Under the pieces are notes generated by a model. That model was not told where the DNA came from. It was given only the letters and a program-made list of their open reading frames with translations, and did no database searches. Shown here piece by piece: positions 1 to 7,299 of a stretch of DNA of 38,891 bases (the first letter of the stretch is position 1; the number at the start of each line of letters is the position of its first letter). The stretch is from Bacillota bacterium (lineage in GTDB: Bacteria > Bacillota > Sulfobacillia > RBS10-35 > JAJYVN01). The position numbers were made by a program, and so were the translations under genes. Location of the stretch: positions 1 through 38,891 of the forward strand of contig JAJZXK010000024.1 of the NCBI GenBank assembly GCA_021806565.1, read 5' to 3'.

Positions 1-2413
1 CGCCCGCGCCAGTGCAGTAGTAGGTGGAAGGCCCGGTGGTGCAGTACAGGTCGTGCGGCAGGTCGCGCAGGTCCAGCCCACCACCCGTATGTGAGAACAC
101 GGGCGGGCTCTTGCTCGCCTCTGACACATTCGGGTACAGGCTGCTGTCCGGCGGGTAGATCAGCGCCTGCTGGCTGTTCCACGAAGTCGCCGTGCCCACG
201 GTGAACGATTCGTAGGTGTTGCCGTCCCACACCAGCACGTCGTACCCCGTCGCGCCGGTTACCGGATTCCAGGACAGGTTGACGTAGCCGCGGCCGGCAG
301 TGGAGGACCAGCCCAGACCACCATCCGACCCCGTAAAGCCGCTCGGCTGAGCAGGGACCGTTGTCACGGTCCCGTTGTTTGTCCACTGCGAGTCGGGAGA
401 GGCTGGGGTTACACCCTGTGGCGTCGGACTTGCCCCTACCCCGACGGCCTGGACGTACACCCATGCCGGAAGACCCGGACCAAGGCCACTGAACGTGTAG
501 CAGGTGGAGGTTGTCGTCGCCGACTGAGCCCAGTTGGCCCCGTTCTCGTCGAGGACCACCTGGTAGGTGGTTCCGGCCGGGTTGCCTCCGGTGCCCCAAC
601 AGGCGTTAATCGTGGACTGTGTGACGCTATTGGTCCCCGGGGTCGGCGTGGCGGCATCCGTCGTCGTCTCCGCAGACTGCTGCCACCACTGGATGCCCTG
701 GTTGTTCGATACGGCGTAGATCGCGCAGTAGTAGCTCGTGTTTGGGGTCAGGCCGGTCACCTGCCAGCTTGTCGACGTGCTGGGGCCCTGGTAACTGAGG
801 TTGCCGCCCCAGGGGCCACACTGCACACCAGTCTGCGATTCGTTGGCCACCACCGCCCAGGAGACAGTGGCCGTGGTGGATCCGCTAGCCGTCATGCTGG
901 GTGTCGGCGCCACCTGGACGGGGACACCGTTGCTATAGGGGGAGCCTACCCCGTATCCGGCACTGTTTGCCCACACCTGGTAGAGGTAGCTACCGCCGGC
1001 ACTCTGGTTGGCCGTAGCCGAAGTCGCCGGGCCGTAGTACGTGCACGACCCGCCCTGCAAGGCCCCGCTCTGGGAGTAGGCCCACTGCTGAAAGCAGTAC
1101 GCCGTCCCCGGCGCGTTGCCCGCCGTGGTCCAGGTAAACGGCTGTTGATCATAGGATAACCCCGAGGAATTATTGTTGACGCTCAATGTCGGCTGCGCCG
1201 CGTATGTCCAGTCGATGGGGTTCGGACATCCCCAGGGGTCGGTCGTCGAGCAGGCAAACACCATGTACTCCGCGTTGGGCACCAATCCGGTGAGCGTCAT
1301 CGAGGTCGTCCCTGCACTGAGGTCAACCCACTGCTGCTGACAGGACACGCCGCCCCCCGGAGTGCCGATCTCGCACCAGACGATCTTCGGTACGGTCTGC
1401 GGTGTCACCTCGGGCCAGGACGCAGTGATGCTCGTCGTGGTGGCGCTGCCGAGGGACACGCTGCAGGGATACTCGTCCCACTGCGCCGAGGTATCCCAGG
1501 GCGTAGAAGCGCTCGGGCCGGGCACGTTGACCCGATACACGTAGCCGACGCCGCATGCTTGGTCCGTCGTGGTGAAATGGGTCGTCGTACCCTGGTAGAT
1601 CGTCGTCCACCCAGAAGACACGCCACCCGAGGAGTCTATGGTCTCCCGTTGCAGGTCATACGTGGTGCCCGAGTTGTTGCCATTGGCGTTCCAGGTGATG
1701 TAGGTCTGTGTGCCGCTGCCCGCGGCCACGTGGGAGGGAGTGATCCCGCTCGGGGTGTACGCGTACTGCTCGGTAAGAGTAAGCGGTGAGGTGGGAGCGA
1801 ACCAGATGTTGCCATTACCAATAGACAGAGCTTCAGCATTCGCCCCGTTCCGCCCGACCATGAGAAACTCCTGTATTAAGGAGTAGCCGTTGAAACTAAA
1901 ACTTACAGAGTTCTGATTGCCAGGAAAGTCTACCATGCCACTCGCTGTAGCATATGCGGACGGAGCTAGACAGTTGGCCCCCTGCACCTGCGGCTGGGCG
2001 TTGTCGTAGCCATCATACACTCCGACGTAGTAGCTACCCGCCGGGGCAAGGGATTGGCCAGGCACGGCGGCCTCGGCGACCGTGCCCGACACCGTGCCGC
2101 CGATCAGGGTTGCGCCGGAGGGGGGGTAGGGGATGTTGTTGGAATTGTCCAGGTAGCCGAACGCCCACTGGAGGTACGACGCGCCGTTGCTCTGGCCGTA
2201 GCCGACCACCGGGTTCGGCGACCCAGAGACCGTGCCCACGTTGCAAGTCCCCCCAGGGACCTCGGTCATTCCGGATTGCTGATACCAACTCCCGGTAGTG
2301 TTCGAGATAGTGTTCGCCCACGCGACCGGCGCGGCCACCGCGAGCACGGCGAGCGCCGCACCCACGCCGATCACCGCCCGTCGCCACCAGGCCATACGGT
2401 CACCCGCCATCAT
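1..2413 (-). CDS. Secreted fibronectin type III repeat protein (partial, C-terminus beyond window)
   Basis: One reading frame stays open from about 2413 to the left edge, so about 804 codons are visible and no stop is reached. Two adjacent ATGs (2413, 2410) follow a GGGGGGG ribosome site and overlap the preceding small gene; another in-frame ATG is at 2395. Residues 1-33 form a signal peptide (Arg-Arg, an Ala/Val-rich core, ending AWA). After an N-terminal region of about 200 residues come roughly six fibronectin-III-like modules, rich in Thr, Ser, Tyr and Trp and with several Cys. The last visible module (GATGYDVLVWDGNTYESF, then a Trp-Asn-Ser stretch) recalls the Fn3 module found in WapA/RHS-type wall proteins of Bacillota; that comparison is from memory. 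Probably a cell-surface or exported adhesin or effector scaffold. The true C-terminal domain, which would decide the function, is not visible. Confidence 0.8.
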   Translation of the reverse strand, partial: MMAGDRMAWWRRAVIGVGAALAVLAVAAPVAWANTISNTTGSWYQQSGMTEVPGGTCNVGTVSGSPNPVVGYGQSNGASYLQWAFGYLDNSNNIPYPPSGATLIGGTVSGTVAEAAVPGQSLAPAGSYYVGVYDGYDNAQPQVQGANCLAPSAYATASGMVDFPGNQNSVSFSFNGYSLIQEFLMVGRNGANAEALSIGNGNIWFAPTSPLTLTEQYAYTPSGITPSHVAAGSGTQTYITWNANGNNSGTTYDLQRETIDSSGGVSSGWTTIYQGTTTHFTTTDQACGVGYVYRVNVPGPSASTPWDTSAQWDEYPCSVSLGSATTTSITASWPEVTPQTVPKIVWCEIGTPGGGVSCQQQWVDLSAGTTSMTLTGLVPNAEYMVFACSTTDPWGCPNPIDWTYAAQPTLSVNNNSSGLSYDQQPFTWTTAGNAPGTAYCFQQWAYSQSGALQGGSCTYYGPATSATANQSAGGSYLYQVWANSAGYGVGSPYSNGVPVQVAPTPSMTASGSTTATVSWAVVANESQTGVQCGPWGGNLSYQGPSTSTSWQVTGLTPNTSYYCAIYAVSNNQGIQWWQQSAETTTDAATPTPGTNSVTQSTINACWGTGGNPAGTTYQVVLDENGANWAQSATTTSTCYTFSGLGPGLPAWVYVQAVGVGASPTPQGVTPASPDSQWTNNGTVTTVPAQPSGFTGSDGGLGWSSTAGRGYVNLSWNPVTGATGYDVLVWDGNTYESFTVGTATSWNSQQALIYPPDSSLYPNVSEASKSPPVFSHTGGGLDLRDLPHDLYCTTGPSTYYCTGAG

Positions 2414-2588
2414 TGTGCCCCCCCTCGTCGGGATCCACTAATACGGCGCTTTTCTTGCATCCGTCATTCTCCATAATGGACGCGGCCGCCAACGCCACCA
2501 CATCCTCGCCAAAATGCACCACAGAGCCGATGAGTAGAAGCAGGTACAAGAACACCCCGGACAGAAAGGCGGCTTGGAGATAACCCAC
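2400..2588 (-). CDS. Small single-span membrane protein
   Basis: A 62-residue protein if translation starts at GTG 2588, which sits 6 bases after AGGAGGTG; a GTG at 2597 lies on top of that ribosome site and is less likely. Residues 5-25 form one hydrophobic segment (AAFLSGVFLYLLLLIGSVV), followed by a short acidic tail. The stop lies inside the start region of the fibronectin-III gene, so the two are probably translationally coupled. No family recognised. It is the last of a chain of tiny genes leading into the secreted protein. Confidence 0.55.
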   Translation of the reverse strand: MGYLQAAFLSGVFLYLLLLIGSVVHFGEDVVALAAASIMENDGCKKSAVLVDPDEGGHNDGG

Positions 2589-2593
2589 AGAAA

Positions 2594-2716
2594 TCACCTC
2601 CTGAAATCACCCGAGTCGCCTATTCTCTTGTTCCCAGCAAGGATCAACAATCGGAGGGTCAGATGCACCCCGAAGGCGCACACAATGCCCAGAGCAAACA
2701 CTAAGAAGAACGCCAC
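2594..2716 (-). CDS. Very small membrane protein (about 40 aa)
   Basis: Start chosen at GTG 2716, 9 bases after GGGAG. The frame stays open further upstream but there overlaps the preceding gene. Residues 2-28 are hydrophobic (AFFLVFALGIVCAFGVHLTL) and the tail is basic. The stop TGA overlaps the AGGAGGTGA ribosome site of the next gene, which is an operon-like arrangement. No family recognised; could be a holin-like or regulatory micropeptide, but nothing in the sequence proves that. Confidence 0.4.
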   Translation of the reverse strand: MAFFLVFALGIVCAFGVHLTLRLLILAGNKRIGDSGDFRR

Positions 2717-2760
2717 CTTGTCCCACTCCCGTATTGATCGGTTTCTTGCGGCAAGGCAGC

Positions 2761-3228
2761 CTACAGCGTCCTGTGTTCCTCTCGGTGCCACCCATGGCGC
2801 ACCGCGACCCATGCGCCTACCGCACCCAGCCCCACCAGCGCCACCGCCCCAGCAGCCCACTCATCCCGGTGCTGGGCACGATGCTCTGCGCGCTGCCGCC
2901 GATAGGCCGCCACACGCGGATCCGTGCAGGGCAGCACCCACGCATTGCCATGCACCATCGCCCCGCAGGCGCCCACCGGCACCCGGATGCCGCGCCAGAC
3001 GTACGTCGGCTCCGCCTGCCGCAGCGGCCGACCACTGGACGCCGCGACGACGGCGTGATGGCCAGTGGCCGCGCGGCCCTTGGCTACGCCTGCCTTCCCT
3101 GCCGTTGAGGGACCAGCGAACCCCGGAAATATCCAGGCCGCATTCGCCATCGGCGCCGTCCCCGCAACGAGCACCAACCCGCACAGCGGCCCCGCCACCG
3201 CCATACCGATCGACCTCGCCCACCCCAC
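2761..3228 (-). CDS. Exported hypothetical protein with C-terminal membrane segment
   Basis: 155 residues from GTG 3228, which follows AAAGGGGG. The N-terminus is a typical signal peptide (hydrophobic core GPLCGLVLVAGTAP, then ANA at about residue 30). The middle contains Trp-Arg-Gly and paired Cys in a short soluble region. A second hydrophobic stretch (AAGAVALVGLGAVGAWVAV, about residues 124-142) is close to the C-terminus. This gives an exported protein anchored near its tail. It lies between a 69-residue ORF and a 40-residue membrane ORF, all on the same strand with short gaps. No family recognised. Confidence 0.55.
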   Translation of the reverse strand: MGWARSIGMAVAGPLCGLVLVAGTAPMANAAWIFPGFAGPSTAGKAGVAKGRAATGHHAVVAASSGRPLRQAEPTYVWRGIRVPVGACGAMVHGNAWVLPCTDPRVAAYRRQRAEHRAQHRDEWAAGAVALVGLGAVGAWVAVRHGWHREEHRTL

Positions 3229-3248
3229 GCGCCCCGCCCCCTTTCCCG

Positions 3249-3458
3249 TCAGTCCGGGATACAGCCGCCCCGTCGCCGACGTGCGGCCACCCGCCGCTCA
3301 ATCCGCGCCAAGTCTCCGTCCCACCACACCCGTCGGCACCGAGCGCACCCCTCGCGCCCCCACTCCGCGATCAAGGCGACGCCCCAGAACGTCCGTTGTC
3401 GCCACAATGCGTACGTCCAAAGGCCGCTTGGCCGTTGCGCGCTCCACCGGCGCATCAC
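3249..3458 (-). CDS. Small hypothetical protein with CxxC, Arg/Trp-rich
   Basis: 69 residues, basic and rich in Trp and Arg, with one CARCRR motif that might bind a metal. The stop is followed directly by the AAAGGGGG ribosome site of the next gene, and the start lies just downstream of the repeated terminator element at 3479. Both facts suggest it is the first gene of the small operon ending in the fibronectin-III gene. Composition alone could produce an ORF of this length at this GC content, so confidence is limited. Confidence 0.35.
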   Translation of the reverse strand: MMRRWSAQRPSGLWTYALWRQRTFWGVALIAEWGREGCARCRRVWWDGDLARIERRVAARRRRGGCIPD

Positions 3459-3478
3459 CGCTCACCACCCCGGTCCCG

Positions 3479-3530
3479 GACTGTACCCAGGCAACACGAA
3501 AAGGACGGTCCCAAGGCCGCCCCACGTGCT
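3479..3530 (-). terminator. Terminator-like hairpin followed by GACTGTACCCAGG motif, copy 1
   Basis: On the minus strand a GC hairpin (GGGCGGCC, loop TTGG, GACCGTCC) is followed by TTTT and then by the motif CCTGGGTACAGTC. The stretch 3531-3739 upstream of it holds no gene I can support. It is one of five copies of this element in the window. Confidence 0.6.
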
Positions 3531-3739
3531 TCGCGCTCTTGTTCATGTCGATCAAGGGCTTATCGGATACATCGGCTCACATCCCGGCTGCCGAAGCCCG
3601 ACTTCGCATACGGGGTCCGGTCTCAGCGGTTCCCCGCCGCAACACGATACACGGACTCCAACTGCAACCTGCGGTGCTCAACCACGACGCTTGGATTGCA
3701 AGCACGGGGAGAACGCAAAAACAGCCGCCCCCCCCCATA

Positions 3740-4162
3740 CTACTGGTTCTCACCCGACGGCTCGGCGGACCGGAAGCGGAGCGCAAACCACAGGTCCGAG
3801 ACGCGCACGCAGCCCTGAGCAACCCGAAGGACCGTCGCCGCCACGCCCGCCAACCCGTCGCACCGGGCCAGCAGCATCCCCTGGCACCATTCAAGGCCCT
3901 GGGTTGTGCACACATCGCTTGCCAGCGCCAGAAACCGCGGCGTCTCACGCTCGTTCACCGTTTGCATACGCAGCCACCTGAGTGTTTCACCGAGGTCGCT
4001 GACCATCAGTTGCTGGTCGCACGCCATCACGTACACATCTATGCTGTCCCCGTCCGGAAACAAGAACGGCGTTCGGACCCGTGTGCGATTCCCGCTGGGC
4101 TCACACTCAAACAGATGGCCGAGTCCACTCTGAATGGCGTCGCAGACCACGGCATCGTTCAC
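3740..4162 (-). CDS. DUF1828-type protein
   Basis: 140 residues from GTG 4162, which follows GGGAGGGGG. The region TPFLFPDGDSIDVYV (31-45) followed by SDLGETLRWL (55-64) is the pattern I associate with DUF1828 proteins, small proteins of unknown biochemistry often found with phage or defence genes; the family call is from memory. The C-terminal half is helical with no recognised active site. It sits between two copies of the repeated terminator element (3479 and 4187), so it is likely a single-gene unit. Confidence 0.6.
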   Translation of the reverse strand: MNDAVVCDAIQSGLGHLFECEPSGNRTRVRTPFLFPDGDSIDVYVMACDQQLMVSDLGETLRWLRMQTVNERETPRFLALASDVCTTQGLEWCQGMLLARCDGLAGVAATVLRVAQGCVRVSDLWFALRFRSAEPSGENQ

Positions 4163-4186
4163 GCGTGCCCCCTCCCGTTCCCTAAT

Positions 4187-4252
4187 GACTGTACCCAGGT
4201 ACGCAAAACGGCGGCCGCCCTCCCGTTGCCAGGAGTGCCGCCGCCGCCTTGT
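4187..4252 (-). terminator. Terminator hairpin plus GACTGTACCCAGG motif, copy 2
   Basis: Downstream of the Rpn-like gene. The minus strand forms a long GC stem (CGGCGGC pairing with GCCGCCG, with an inner CTCC/GGAG stem) followed by TTTTGCG and CCTGGGTACAGTC. By eye it is almost identical to the copy at 36055. Confidence 0.75.
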
Positions 4253-4273
4253 GCCGCCGTGAACCGACCCCGA

Positions 4274-5215
4274 TCAACCGCCGGTGATGATGCGCGCCGC
4301 CTCGGCTTGGTCCTTAGCGCGGATGATCCCCCGAAGCCAGGTCGAAAGCACGTCCCCGTCCTTCTCCGCCGACACCGCCTGACAGACCGCCTCTGGCACG
4401 ACATCAAACCGCACCTTGAACGCATCCAGCACATCGGCTTGACGACCCTCGATTCGACCTTCAGCCTCGCCCACAGTCCGGCCCTCAGCCCGGCCCTCAG
4501 CCCGCCCCTTCTCTCTTCCCATTGCTTCCAGGTCCTCGAACAGATTCGGGGTGATTGCCATCTCACGCAACACCTCCAGCACTCGCACCTGCTCCACGGG
4601 CGACACCCGAGACGCCCGAAAGTACGCCAAGGCACCCATCGCCGCTAGAATATCCAATCGCAACGCAGGTTCCAACGGCTCCAGTACCGGCACGGCCGCC
4701 GCGATCAACTCCGGCATCGGTAAACGCACGCGCATCAACGGCAACAGCGCCAAGAGCACCGCGTCTTCGGGTGAGACGTGCCCGCCGGAGTATGCCGCCA
4801 GCAACTGGTCGCCCTCTTGCTCGCTCAGGAGCACCTGGCGAGCGCCAAACACCACGTCGCCTGCGACCAGACGCACGGGCGTCCGCCGCATGCCCCACAG
4901 GATCACCGTGTGCACGTCCCGATCCGGATACCGGTCTGCCACCGCCAGGTGGTAGCGGATCCAACGCGCCACCTGCTCTTGGCCGCCGCTGAACTGGAAC
5001 TCCAGGTGCCAGATGCTGCCGTCTTCGGCCTCCAACAGCGCATCCGTTTCCTCGGCGGCCGTCTGCACCGTCGGGACGACGCTATCCAACGCCCGCACCA
5101 GCCGCGGCGCGTCGGTGGCCACCAAGGACCGCAGGGAGCCTCCCCGAGCCAGGATGGAGAACACCAACCGCAGCACGTGGTCCTTCGTTTCCCGCGACGG
5201 CAACGGTTCTGGCAT
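4274..5215 (-). CDS. Rpn-like PD-(D/E)XK nuclease / putative transposase-family protein, paralog 1
   Basis: 313 residues from ATG 5215, with GGGAAGGG about 10 bases upstream; a GTG at 5242 is also possible. The N-terminal domain carries Asp58 (EETDALLEAEDG), then IWHLEFQ with Glu72 and Gln74, the arrangement expected of Rpn-family PD-(D/E)XK nucleases (recombination-promoting nuclease family). Around residues 240-262 is an EGR-repeat linker (GRAEGRAEGR), then a conserved C-terminal block ending ARIITGG. It overlaps nothing but starts 24 bases after the last flagellar gene. A paralog at 36142-37032 shares the same layout and near-identical C-terminal DNA. Confidence 0.75.
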   Translation of the reverse strand: MPEPLPSRETKDHVLRLVFSILARGGSLRSLVATDAPRLVRALDSVVPTVQTAAEETDALLEAEDGSIWHLEFQFSGGQEQVARWIRYHLAVADRYPDRDVHTVILWGMRRTPVRLVAGDVVFGARQVLLSEQEGDQLLAAYSGGHVSPEDAVLLALLPLMRVRLPMPELIAAAVPVLEPLEPALRLDILAAMGALAYFRASRVSPVEQVRVLEVLREMAITPNLFEDLEAMGREKGRAEGRAEGRTVGEAEGRIEGRQADVLDAFKVRFDVVPEAVCQAVSAEKDGDVLSTWLRGIIRAKDQAEAARIITGG

Positions 5216-5238
5216 GCAAACAGTCCCTTCCCGATCAC

Positions 5239-5958
5239 TCACAGCCCAGCGATCACCTTCAGGCCCGTGCTCTCGGCCGCCAACGCCTTGGTCGAACCCG
5301 CATACGCGCGTTCCGCCCGCAGCACCCCTACCACCGCCGCCGTCAACGAAACCCCCGATGCGTTGAGGGCTCCGACCCGCAATCCAGCCACCGGCCCCAG
5401 ATGTACCGGTCCCACCGGAACCAGCGTCCCGTCCGGCCCGCCTCGCACCGCGTTGAGCGACGCCGGAGACGCAACCCCCAGGACAATCCCTGTTGGCTTG
5501 CCGCCCGCAAACACCTGCCCGCTGGGGCGTACCTCCGCATGGCTCGCGCCCGCCGGCAGCACCACCGGCTTGCCCGTGCTATTCAACACCCGTAACCCTC
5601 CGACGGTTACCAGATGCCCACCCGGACTCCAGTGAAAGGCGCCGCTACGCGTAAGCCCGGTTCCGCCGCCGGGCAGGGCGACGGCAAAGAACCCCGCGCC
5701 GGTCAACGCCACATCACTTGGATTGCCCGTCTCCACGATCCCGCCAGACTCCCACCGACCCACCGCGGCGAGGGTCGCACCCGATCCCACGCTGCCCGGC
5801 AGCCCGGCCGGCGGCATGGCGCGCACCGGCCCTTCAGCCACCAAGGGATGCTCCACCACAAAACCCGCCGTCTGCGCGTTGGCCAGGTCGTTCGCCCAAA
5901 CCCCGAGCGCACGCTGAGCCGTAGACAGCCCACTGGCGGTCGCGGCCAATCCCTCCAC
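5239..5958 (-). CDS. flgG: FlgF/FlgG-type flagellar hook-basal body (distal rod) protein
   Basis: 239 residues from GTG 5958, with AGGAG upstream. It has the family's N-terminal helix (TASGLSTAQRALGVWANDLANAQTAGF), a central beta region with the GNPSDVALTGAGFFAV signature, and a C-terminal helix (VLRAERAYAGSTKALAAES) that packs with the N-terminal helix in rods and hooks. It follows a second paralog (5975-6694), matching the FlhO/FlhP pair of Bacillus. Which of the two is the FlgG equivalent is not certain; the GDGFF-like motif favours this one. It is slightly shorter than typical FlgG (about 260). Confidence 0.75.
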   Translation of the reverse strand: MEGLAATASGLSTAQRALGVWANDLANAQTAGFVVEHPLVAEGPVRAMPPAGLPGSVGSGATLAAVGRWESGGIVETGNPSDVALTGAGFFAVALPGGGTGLTRSGAFHWSPGGHLVTVGGLRVLNSTGKPVVLPAGASHAEVRPSGQVFAGGKPTGIVLGVASPASLNAVRGGPDGTLVPVGPVHLGPVAGLRVGALNASGVSLTAAVVGVLRAERAYAGSTKALAAESTGLKVIAGL

Positions 5959-5974
5959 CGATCACCACTCCTGC

Positions 5975-6694
5975 CTATCCAACCTGCGTTTCCACCTGCT
6001 GCGCCGCGGTGTTTTCAGCCTGCACCGCTTGGGCATCCGCCTGCAGGGTGCGCTGGGACGCGATCAGGTCCGCCGTCGTGACGCTCAGACTGACATTGCT
6101 GCCCACGACGGCGGCCGGCAACACGCGCCCACCCGCAGCCACCACCGCCGCACCCGCATACAGCCCCTGACCGGCCGGTCGGGGGGCGGCGACGGTATAC
6201 AGCGCCAGGTGGCCGACCACCCGGCCCGAGGCAGCCACCAGAGATCCATCCGCCTGTACACGGGTACCGGCGGGCACGGTCAAAGGACGTCCACCCACAC
6301 CAAGCACCGGCAGACCACTCGGTGTCACCACCACCCCCGCCGCGGTGCGCGTGAATGCACCCACGCGGGTGTAGCGCACCCCGGCCGGCGTCTGCACCGC
6401 AAAGTAGGTGTTCGGCGTCACCGGAGCGGCGGCGAGCGCATCCTGCGTCTGGCGGGGGGCGCCCGCGACCGTATCCAAAGCGGTGCCGCCGGCCACGCCC
6501 CACGGCACTCGACCAAGGGGCACCGCACCGCCAGGTCCCGTGGCCACAACGCCCGCGGGCCGCCAGGGCGCCTCCATCGGGACCAGGGCCTCAAACCCCG
6601 GCGTCTCCGTGTTGGCCGTATCATGGGCCAGAACCTGTTCGCCACGGTAGGCGGCGGCGAGACCGGATCCAGCGGCATACAGACCGGTGAGCAC
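5975..6694 (-). CDS. flgF: FlgF/FlgG-family flagellar rod protein, paralog
   Basis: 239 residues from GTG 6694, with AAAGGAG 10 bases upstream. The N-terminal helix (YAAGSGLAAAYRGEQVLAHDTANTETPGFEAL) and the C-terminal SNVSLSVTTADLIASQRTLQ segment are diagnostic for axial rod/hook proteins. The middle (TYFAVQTPAGVRYTRVGAFT) matches the core of FlgF/FlgG. Its stop is 17 bases before the start of the second paralog. Likely distal rod, as FlhO in Bacillus. The FlgF label is by position and is an inference. Confidence 0.72.
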   Translation of the reverse strand: MLTGLYAAGSGLAAAYRGEQVLAHDTANTETPGFEALVPMEAPWRPAGVVATGPGGAVPLGRVPWGVAGGTALDTVAGAPRQTQDALAAAPVTPNTYFAVQTPAGVRYTRVGAFTRTAAGVVVTPSGLPVLGVGGRPLTVPAGTRVQADGSLVAASGRVVGHLALYTVAAPRPAGQGLYAGAAVVAAGGRVLPAAVVGSNVSLSVTTADLIASQRTLQADAQAVQAENTAAQQVETQVG

Positions 6695-6712
6695 CGACTG
6701 TCGACTCCTTTC

Positions 6713-7234
6713 TCAGCCCAGAATGCAGGCGAACTGGGCGCAGGCGTGCACCACCCCTTCGCCGTCCTGGCGGTAGGCCAGCATGACCGGCGCCTCACAC
6801 ACAAATCCCTGCCGCGCCAGCAAGTGCCGCATGGCCGCATTCTCCACGTCGCAGATGGCAACCAGCCGGCGCACGCCGACTCCCCCCGCCCACGCTTTGA
6901 GCGTGCCGACCAGGGCGGAACCCACCCCCATGCGCTGGTGGTCCGGCGCTACCGAGACGGCCAGTTGCGCGGTGTGCTCGAATCCCGTAGCCGCGTTGCG
7001 CACCGCCATCGCGTGCCCCACAACCGAGCCGTGGGCCATAGCCACCAGGTGCCTGCCGATCCGGTCGTCTGCCGCACATGCCGCCACGCCCGACCGAAGG
7101 TCGTCACGGTCCAACGCAATACCGTGACTCAACGCGACCGCACTGATCGCGGCCACTTCGCCCACCCGCGCCCGCCGCACTTCCACCCCAGACAGAACCA
7201 CACCCGAGGCCGCAAGCATTCCGGTCACGCTCAC
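6713..7234 (-). CDS. GNAT-family N-acetyltransferase
   Basis: 173 residues from GTG 7234, 7 bases after AAGGGGG. The acetyl-CoA binding motif A is clear: LAVSVAPDHQRMGVGSAL (91-108, containing QRMGVG), followed by the ENAAMRHLLARQGF segment (131-144) typical of the GNAT C-terminal half. The substrate is unknown. It lies directly after the fliD terminator and 18 bases before the FlgF-like gene, so it is probably transcribed with the rod genes. A role in modifying a flagellar protein or a glycan precursor is possible but unproven. The frame remains open upstream through the terminator, which I do not treat as coding. Confidence 0.75.
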   Translation of the reverse strand: MSVTGMLAASGVVLSGVEVRRARVGEVAAISAVALSHGIALDRDDLRSGVAACAADDRIGRHLVAMAHGSVVGHAMAVRNAATGFEHTAQLAVSVAPDHQRMGVGSALVGTLKAWAGGVGVRRLVAICDVENAAMRHLLARQGFVCEAPVMLAYRQDGEGVVHACAQFACILG

Positions 7235-7251
7235 ACGAAAACCCCCTTCAA

Positions 7252-7290
7252 CCAAAAGAAAAGCCCGCCAGCTTTGGACTGCTGGCGGGC
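7252..7290 (-). terminator. Rho-independent terminator of fliD
   Basis: A perfect 10-bp stem, GCCCGCCAGC (7263-7272) and GCTGGCGGGC (7281-7290), with an 8-base loop. On the minus strand it is followed by TTTTCTTTT. It lies 10 bases after the fliD stop. Confidence 0.9.
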
Positions 7291-7299
7291 CGATCGGAC

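Noticed and set aside
3065-4648. Long plus-strand open frame
   Set aside because: Pro/Arg/Ala-rich, lacks any domain, and lies opposite the DUF1828 and Rpn-like genes; typical of stop-poor antisense frames in GC-rich DNA.
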